Shown piece after piece: positions 58,935 through 64,000 of a stretch of DNA of 64,000 nucleotides. The notes below the pieces were generated by a model, which was not told the DNA's origin, made no database searches, and worked only from the letters and a program-made list of their open reading frames with translations. The position numbers were made by a program, and so were the translations under genes. How positions within the stretch are numbered: position 1 is the first letter of the stretch; the number at the start of each line of letters is the position of its first letter. The stretch comes from Mycolicibacterium litorale (GTDB lineage: Bacteria > Actinomycetota > Actinomycetes > Mycobacteriales > Mycobacteriaceae): the NCBI RefSeq assembly GCF_010731695.1, contig NZ_AP022586.1:3844001-3908000 (forward strand), read 5' to 3'.

Positions 58935-61663
58935 CACTGCGTAGCGCGCTCCCGGAAGGCGATCGTCAACTGCACACGCGACCTCACCTCCAGCTTGCGG
59001 AACACCGAGCGCAGATGCGCGTTCACCGTATTCGGTGAAACCCCCAATTCCATTGCGGCGGAACGATTCGTGTGACCCGAGCTGATCAGCTCGACCACCC
59101 GGTGCTCGGTGTCGGTCAACGACGACCACCCGGTGCTCGGTCGGGGACCCGCGGGGCGGGCGCCTCGGACGCCGTGTTCGCGCAGGATCTTCGCCACCGC
59201 GCGAGAGCCGGACACCGCGCCGACCCGCTGGTAGATGTCAGCCGCCTCGGTCAGCGCTGTCACACCGTCGCCGTCCTGGTTCAGCTGCGTGGCTCCGAGG
59301 TCTCTGAGCGCGTCGGCGATCAGGAGCGGTCGCGGAGAACCGCGCAGTACGCGCACGGCCTCGGCGAGCATGTCGATGTCAGCGTCCAGCAGACCACGGA
59401 TGTGCAGCGCGGTTCCCTCGACACTCGCGACACCCGGATTGCGTTGTGCGGCAGTCTCGGCCATTCGTGCCGTGCCGGCGCAGAACGAACGATCCCCGGC
59501 GTTGAGCCCGATGGCGGCCAGGGTCCGCATCCACGGTGGGGACCACATCCACGCCGCGCGCGCGTTCTCGGGATCGTCGAGCAGCGGGGCCAGGATAGCC
59601 ACGCTCGCGGTGAAGTCACCGGCACCGGCTTTCAGCCAACCGCGCAACAGACTCGAACAGCGGTGCAGCCCGTCGTCCGTCGACTCGGCGTGGCCGAGTT
59701 CGAGCAACTGAGTGGCGGCCGGCCGATCTCCCCGGTACATCGCGACCGCGGTCAGCACCAGGCGGGCGCTGAGCCGGTACCGGGAGTTTCCCGTCTCCTC
59801 CGCGAGCCGCAGCAGCGTTCGGGCGCCGGCGTCGGCGGCATCGAACCGGGCGAGGTTGTGGTCCTGCCACATCTGCGCATACAGCACCGACGGCAACCGA
59901 CTGTCCGCACCGTCCTGCGCCTCACGGATCTTGGCCAGCATCGCCTCGGCCTCGTCGTAGCGGTCCAGGTGCTGCAGCGTGCGGATCTCCTCCGCCTGAT
60001 ACGCCGTGTCCGACAGCCGGCGCAGGTCGGCGAAGCGATCGAGCGCCAGCCGATGCCGTCCCTCATTGCGCGCCACCTCGATGAGGGCCACAAGGGCCAT
60101 CCGCTGGGCGTGTTGATCGGCCAGTCGCCGCCCCTCGGCGAGCGCGCTTTTCGCCAAACCCTCTGCGGCCGAGGTCGATTGGACGCGAGAGGCGCCCAGC
60201 GCCCGGACCGCTGACAGCCGGGCCCGAACTTCCGCTGAGGCGTCCCGGCGCGCCAGCGCGGCACTCGCGCGACGTTCCAGCTCACTGCTCTCGCCCGCGC
60301 ACCACAGTGCCAGACAGGCCTGCAACTCGAGGCGGGCGACGGTCTCCGGCTCGACGGCGACGGCGAGTAGCCGGTCCGCCACCGCGAGCGCTTCGGTCTC
60401 GCGCTGGACTTTGACGAGCGTCTCGACGGTCCGCTCACCGGCCAGCAGCCACAGCGGGTGGCCCACCGAGGTCAGTGCGAAGGCCTGCTCCGCCAGCTCG
60501 ACCGCCTGCCCGGGAATCGATGCGCTCTCCCGCGCCGCCTTCTCCAGCGCGAGGATGGCCTCTTCGTCGTCTTTCACCGCGCTGGCGCGGAAATGCCTTG
60601 CCGCACAGAGGATCGAGCCATCCTTGCCGACGATGTGGCGGGCGCAGGCGCGGTGCAGCGCCCGCCGGTCGTCCGGGGCGATGGCCGCATACACCGCCTC
60701 GCGGACGAGGTCGTGAGCGAAACCCACTTCGGCGCCGTCACTGGTGAGCAGGCCGTTGGCGGCCGACTCATCGATCCGCGCCGCGGCGTCGGCTTCGGAG
60801 ATTCCCAGCAGCTGGGTGGCGTCCTCGATGTCCAGGGGACGTCCCCAAACGGCGACCAGCCGGACCAGCGCGGCCGCCTCGGCCGTGAAATCGGCCAGCC
60901 GGCTGCGCACTCCGACGGCCAGTTCGGCAGCCAGCCCGCCGGCTTCGTCGGCGTGTCCGCGGCGGCGCGCGAGACCGTCGAGCACCTGCACCGCCCAGAA
61001 CGGGTTGCCGCCCACCCGCGCGAGGAGCGCGCGTGTCTGCGCCGACGGGGCTGCGCCCAACCGGTCGGCTGCCAGGGCTTCGATGTCGGCGCCGGGTAGC
61101 GGGCCGAGCGAGACGCCGACGATGGCGGTGTCGTCGTCGATGTCGGCGATCACCTCGGCGAGTGGATCGCCGGGCATCTTCCTGCTGGTCACCGCCCACA
61201 CCACGGGAGATCGGGCCAGCCGGGCGGGCAGCACACGAAGCGCGAACCGCGTCAACCGGTCCGCCCAGTGCATGTCGTCGATCGCGATCAGCACCGGCGC
61301 GTCTGCCGCCAGATCCTCCACGAGCGCACTGATCCGGTCGACCAGCCACAGCGGCTTGTCGTAGAGCGAGGCCAGGCCGGCGAAGGCTTCGCCGCTCAGC
61401 AGCGGCCGGGGACCGGATCGCAGGGCGACGAGAAGCGGTGCCCCAGGGGCGATCTGGTCGCCGTGCTCGGCCTTGCCGGCACCCACGAGGAAGCCGGCGC
61501 GAGACGCCTGTTCGACGAGGTCGCGCAGAACGGCCGACTTGCCGATTCCGGGTTCACCACTGATCGCGACCACGGCGCCCTGGCCGGTGCGGGCGGAGCG
61601 ACGGAGCGCATCCAGAGCGCGCGACATCGCGTCGCTGCGCCCCCTGAGCACGGTCCGCGTCAT
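58934..61663 (-). CDS. Large ATP-binding LuxR-family regulator (LAL type)
   Basis: This 909-residue protein has an N-terminal ATPase domain with Walker A GEPGIGKSA (36-44) and a Walker-B-like stretch IAIDDMHWAD. A long TPR-like helical region (about 350-820) and a C-terminal LuxR HTH follow (LTDTEHRVVELISSGHTNRSAAMELGVSPNTVNAHLRSVFRKLEV). This is the LAL (MalT-like) class. It stands alone, leftward; the genes on its right are rightward and may be targets. No inducer is suggested by sequence. Confidence 0.91.
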   Translation of the reverse strand: MTRTVLRGRSDAMSRALDALRRSARTGQGAVVAISGEPGIGKSAVLRDLVEQASRAGFLVGAGKAEHGDQIAPGAPLLVALRSGPRPLLSGEAFAGLASLYDKPLWLVDRISALVEDLAADAPVLIAIDDMHWADRLTRFALRVLPARLARSPVVWAVTSRKMPGDPLAEVIADIDDDTAIVGVSLGPLPGADIEALAADRLGAAPSAQTRALLARVGGNPFWAVQVLDGLARRRGHADEAGGLAAELAVGVRSRLADFTAEAAALVRLVAVWGRPLDIEDATQLLGISEADAAARIDESAANGLLTSDGAEVGFAHDLVREAVYAAIAPDDRRALHRACARHIVGKDGSILCAARHFRASAVKDDEEAILALEKAARESASIPGQAVELAEQAFALTSVGHPLWLLAGERTVETLVKVQRETEALAVADRLLAVAVEPETVARLELQACLALWCAGESSELERRASAALARRDASAEVRARLSAVRALGASRVQSTSAAEGLAKSALAEGRRLADQHAQRMALVALIEVARNEGRHRLALDRFADLRRLSDTAYQAEEIRTLQHLDRYDEAEAMLAKIREAQDGADSRLPSVLYAQMWQDHNLARFDAADAGARTLLRLAEETGNSRYRLSARLVLTAVAMYRGDRPAATQLLELGHAESTDDGLHRCSSLLRGWLKAGAGDFTASVAILAPLLDDPENARAAWMWSPPWMRTLAAIGLNAGDRSFCAGTARMAETAAQRNPGVASVEGTALHIRGLLDADIDMLAEAVRVLRGSPRPLLIADALRDLGATQLNQDGDGVTALTEAADIYQRVGAVSGSRAVAKILREHGVRGARPAGPRPSTGWSSLTDTEHRVVELISSGHTNRSAAMELGVSPNTVNAHLRSVFRKLEVRSRVQLTIAFRERATQ

Positions 61664-61918
61664 CTTCTGTCCGTTCCATGTCGAGTTCGCAAGGAAGAAC
61701 GGTGGTCGGCCGGAAATCTATCCCGCGCTGCGGGGCACGTCGGCGTCTCGCGCGAACAGGCTAGGCCGCCACGGCGGACCTCCGCCCACGCCGTGTCGAC
61801 ATCGTCAATTCGCGCGATGGGCACCCGTGGCCGGGGGGTGATTCACTTCCGAGGCGAGTGACATTACTCGCAAGTAAGTTCGCGCCGTGCCGGCGCTCAC
61901 ACCAGCCAAGGGGTTTCC

Positions 61919-63232
61919 ATGCACGTTGCTGTTCGTCCGCCGCTCGCCGCCACCGCGCTCATCGGGGTCGGGTTGTTGGCCGCTCCGGCCGTTGCTCCGA
62001 TGCCGGCCGTCCAGCTGCCGGCCGTCGCCCGGACCGCCCAGACCGCAGCCGTGGACCTGCTCGCTTCGAGCTCGGTGTTCGCACTGTACGAACAGGTCTT
62101 CACCGCAGCGGTCGCCAATGCGGAGAAGCTCGGCGAGGATTCGGCACTGGAAGACTTCGTGCGTCAGTTCGTGACCAATCAGGTCAGCACGCTGACCACC
62201 CTGGCCGAAGGCCTGGGCGCCACCGGCGGCAGCATCGCCGATGCGCTGACGACCCAGGTGCCGACGCTGGCGGCGGCCGCCGTCGAACACCTTGCGGCCG
62301 GCCAGGTGTCGGATGCGGTGAACAGCCTGCTGCAGATCCCCCTCGTCGTCGCCCTTCCCGCTACCGACCTGCTCCCGGCGCTGCAGACCGTCCTGACCCG
62401 GCCACTGCAGAGCCTGGTCAACGTCGTCAACGCGTTCACCGCCGACCCACTCGGCGCGCAGCTGCTGCTCAGCGGTTTCATCGCCCCGCTGATCAGTACG
62501 CCGGCCGCGGCCGCGGTCGCGTTCCAGAACGTCCTCGACGCCGCGGCCACGCTGGATCCCGTCGCCGTGGCGACCGCGCTCGGCGCCGCACCGGCGGTGA
62601 TCGCCGACGGGTTCCTCAACGGTGGTTACGGACCGGACCTCGGCGCACTGGTCTCCCCGGGGCTGACCGTCAAGGCCGGCGGCCTGCTCAGCACCAGCGA
62701 CCTCGTCTTCAACCCCGACGGCACCTTCTACGTCAACACCGGCGGGCCCATCGCCGCGTTGCAGCAGGTGTTCGCCAAGCTCGCTACTGCGATCACGCCG
62801 CCGATGACCGTGCGGGTGGCGAAAAGCGAGGTCGCGTCCGTTCCCGATACGGCCGCCGCGACCGTCATCGTCGCCACCCCGACCGCACCCGAGACCTCGG
62901 CAACGACCGCGCAGCCGGAACCGCAGACGGACACCGCTGTGGCGGACGCACCGTCGGTGACGCCGGCCGACCCGCGCGACGACGAGGCGTCGGGGGATCT
63001 GACCGACGACACCGAATCTGGCACGAAGACCGACGATTCGACGTCCGAAGCCGACGGCACCACCACCGGCGACGACGTCACGAACGTCGAGCACGAGATC
63101 GCCACCGGCAACACCAACGACGACACGGACGCGGAAGGGCCCGCGGCGAAGCCATCGAAAGAGACCGAGAAGGGTTCGGACAAGGGCTCGGACACCACCG
63201 CGTCGACGGCGAAGGACGACGCGCCGGCGTAG
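61919..63232 (+). CDS. Exported GjpA-like envelope protein, second
   Basis: The protein has 437 residues from the ATG at 61919 (AAGGGG six bases upstream). The signal peptide (PLAATALIGVGLLAAPAVAP) is followed by an Ala/Val/Leu-rich body (about 40-300) with TVLTRPLQSLVNVVNAFTAD, typical of the GjpA/PE-PGRS-associated exported family. An acidic Thr/Asp/Glu/Lys tail follows. A surface or outer-membrane role is likely. The tail has a composition similar to that of the exported protein at 35995-37521. It is convergent with a TetR gene, 7 bp away. Confidence 0.78.
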   Translation: MHVAVRPPLAATALIGVGLLAAPAVAPMPAVQLPAVARTAQTAAVDLLASSSVFALYEQVFTAAVANAEKLGEDSALEDFVRQFVTNQVSTLTTLAEGLGATGGSIADALTTQVPTLAAAAVEHLAAGQVSDAVNSLLQIPLVVALPATDLLPALQTVLTRPLQSLVNVVNAFTADPLGAQLLLSGFIAPLISTPAAAAVAFQNVLDAAATLDPVAVATALGAAPAVIADGFLNGGYGPDLGALVSPGLTVKAGGLLSTSDLVFNPDGTFYVNTGGPIAALQQVFAKLATAITPPMTVRVAKSEVASVPDTAAATVIVATPTAPETSATTAQPEPQTDTAVADAPSVTPADPRDDEASGDLTDDTESGTKTDDSTSEADGTTTGDDVTNVEHEIATGNTNDDTDAEGPAAKPSKETEKGSDKGSDTTASTAKDDAPA

Positions 63233-63239
63233 GCGCGTC

Positions 63240-63818
63240 CTACTTCAACTTCTGGTCAAGCACCCGCAGGCATCGCGAGATCGGGTCACCCGGCAGCGGC
63301 GTGTTGTGGGAGGCCGCGATCAGCACGCCGACGATCGCCCCGGCCAGCACCCGACGCTCGAGTTCTCCGGTCGGCTGGTCGGGGCGCTTGGTGAGCGCCT
63401 CGGTGATTTGGTCGATCAACCGGACGTACTCGGTGTAGAGCAGGCCGCGCGCCTCGGGCACCTCGTACATCAGCCGCTGGCCGGTGATCGCCTCCTCTCG
63501 CTGATCGTCGGTCAACGCACCGAACGTCGTCTCGACCGCGTGCCGGTAGGCGTCGATGACCGACAACTCGGCGGGCGCCTCGACGAAAGCAGAGACGATC
63601 GGGGCAATATGGTCATCCGACAACAGAACTGCTTCTTTGGTGGGGAAATACCGGGAAAAGGTGCGTGGCGAGATCTCGGCGGCAGCGGAGATCTGTTCGA
63701 CGGTCGTGTTCTGGTAGCCCTGCTCTTTGATGAGCCGGAACGCCTCGCGCCGGATCGTCGCGCGGGTCTTGAGTTTCTTCCGTTCCCGCAAACCCGCAGG
63801 TTCGCCCGACATCGACAT
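63240..63818 (-). CDS. TetR-family regulator
   Basis: This 192-residue protein has an N-terminal HTH (TRATIRREAFRLIKEQGYQNTTVEQISAAAEISPRTFSRYFPTKEAVL), with the FSRYFPTKE ending typical of a common mycobacterial TetR group. It lies 32 bp after the FAD-monooxygenase-like gene on the same strand, so it may regulate that operon. ATG at 63818 or 63812. Confidence 0.9.
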   Translation of the reverse strand: MSMSGEPAGLRERKKLKTRATIRREAFRLIKEQGYQNTTVEQISAAAEISPRTFSRYFPTKEAVLLSDDHIAPIVSAFVEAPAELSVIDAYRHAVETTFGALTDDQREEAITGQRLMYEVPEARGLLYTEYVRLIDQITEALTKRPDQPTGELERRVLAGAIVGVLIAASHNTPLPGDPISRCLRVLDQKLK

Positions 63819-63850
63819 CGCACGATTGTCTCAGAAAGTGCTCCGCTGTC

Positions 63851-64000
63851 TCACGTTCGGTACACGAGCCCGCTGAGGCGCCACCCGAGCGCCGCCCGCA
63901 CGGCCGCGATGCGCCCGACACCGCCGATTGCCGTGTTGCGCAACGGCCGTAACCCGCGCGGCAGCGTGGCCAGCCGAGTCAGCCGGTCGGTCATCGCCAC
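63851..64000 (-). CDS. C-terminal end of a probable FAD-dependent monooxygenase
   Basis: Only the last 49 codons are in the window (5' part beyond 64000). The end LTRLATLPRGLRPLRNTAIGG, followed by WRLSGLVYRT, is the C-terminal pattern of mycobacterial FAD-dependent (UbiH-like) monooxygenases. No catalytic residues are visible in this fragment. Confidence 0.6.
   Translation of the reverse strand: MAMTDRLTRLATLPRGLRPLRNTAIGGVGRIAAVRAALGWRLSGLVYRT

Overview
The window is high-GC chromosomal DNA from a mycobacterium, most likely a fast-growing Mycolicibacterium-type species. The evidence is gene content and order that I recognise from Mycobacterium tuberculosis: iniB-iniA-iniC with the IniR-type regulator and a Rv0340-like gene; EtfD (Rv0338c-like) followed by the Rv0337c-like aminotransferase; rmlA; udgA; dcd beside a tRNA-Gly; a GH16 (Rv0315-like) and a Rv0320-like exported protein; Rv0312-like DUF7159 proteins; and a divergent TetR/CYP144 pair like Rv1776c/Rv1777. 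No species call is possible from sequence alone, and all comparisons are from memory.

Layout. 1-11.8 kb: the isoniazid-inducible cell-envelope stress locus. iniB, iniA, iniC and a membrane-anchored Hsp70-like gene run leftward. A Rv0340-like gene, a second membrane-anchored Hsp70-like gene and iniR sit to the right. 11.9-17.9 kb: etfD behind two near-identical palindromes, an aminotransferase and a YibE/F permease. 17.8-21.5 kb: a three-subunit molybdenum hydroxylase of the aldehyde/xanthine dehydrogenase type. 21.5-29.1 kb, leftward: rmlA, an NTF2-like protein, a mycothiol-dependent-isomerase-like protein, a cytochrome P450, a DUF1330 protein, udgA, a DUF7159 protein and dcd.

29.2-33.8 kb: a 4.6-kb integrated island in the 3' half of tRNA-Gly(CCC), bounded by a perfect 45-bp direct repeat. 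It is visibly poorer in GC than its flanks. It carries a translationally overlapping pair (a DUF4365 nuclease-like protein and an unrecognised protein with a possible OB-fold), a multiply frameshifted tyrosine integrase, a 52-codon membrane protein and a Mrr-family endonuclease. This is the strongest candidate for an undescribed system: a small defence island whose two-gene module I cannot match to a named system.

33.9-44.8 kb: TetR/CYP144 with an operator-like palindrome, a GjpA-like exported protein with an iron-box-like sequence far upstream, an SDR and an epimerase, a GlxA/AraC-type regulator, and a four-gene operon (HD hydrolase, MFS exporter, quinone oxidoreductase, cupin). 45-51 kb: envelope or exported proteins, including GH16 and a DUF4185 protein. 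51-58.9 kb: an LLM flavin oxidoreductase, a GMC oxidoreductase, a TetR, a NarL-type kinase and regulator placed tail to tail, SDR genes (one reduced to a 25-codon stub) and a cupin. 58.9-64 kb: a large LuxR ATPase regulator, a second GjpA-like exported protein, a TetR and the 3' end of a probable FAD monooxygenase.

Themes. One theme is envelope stress and envelope polymers: dynamin-like IniA/IniC, rmlA, GH16, DUF4185 and the exported proteins. Another is one recurring architecture, a cytoplasmic ATPase-like or DUF7159 domain, one membrane helix and a low-complexity Pro/Thr tail, which appears four times.
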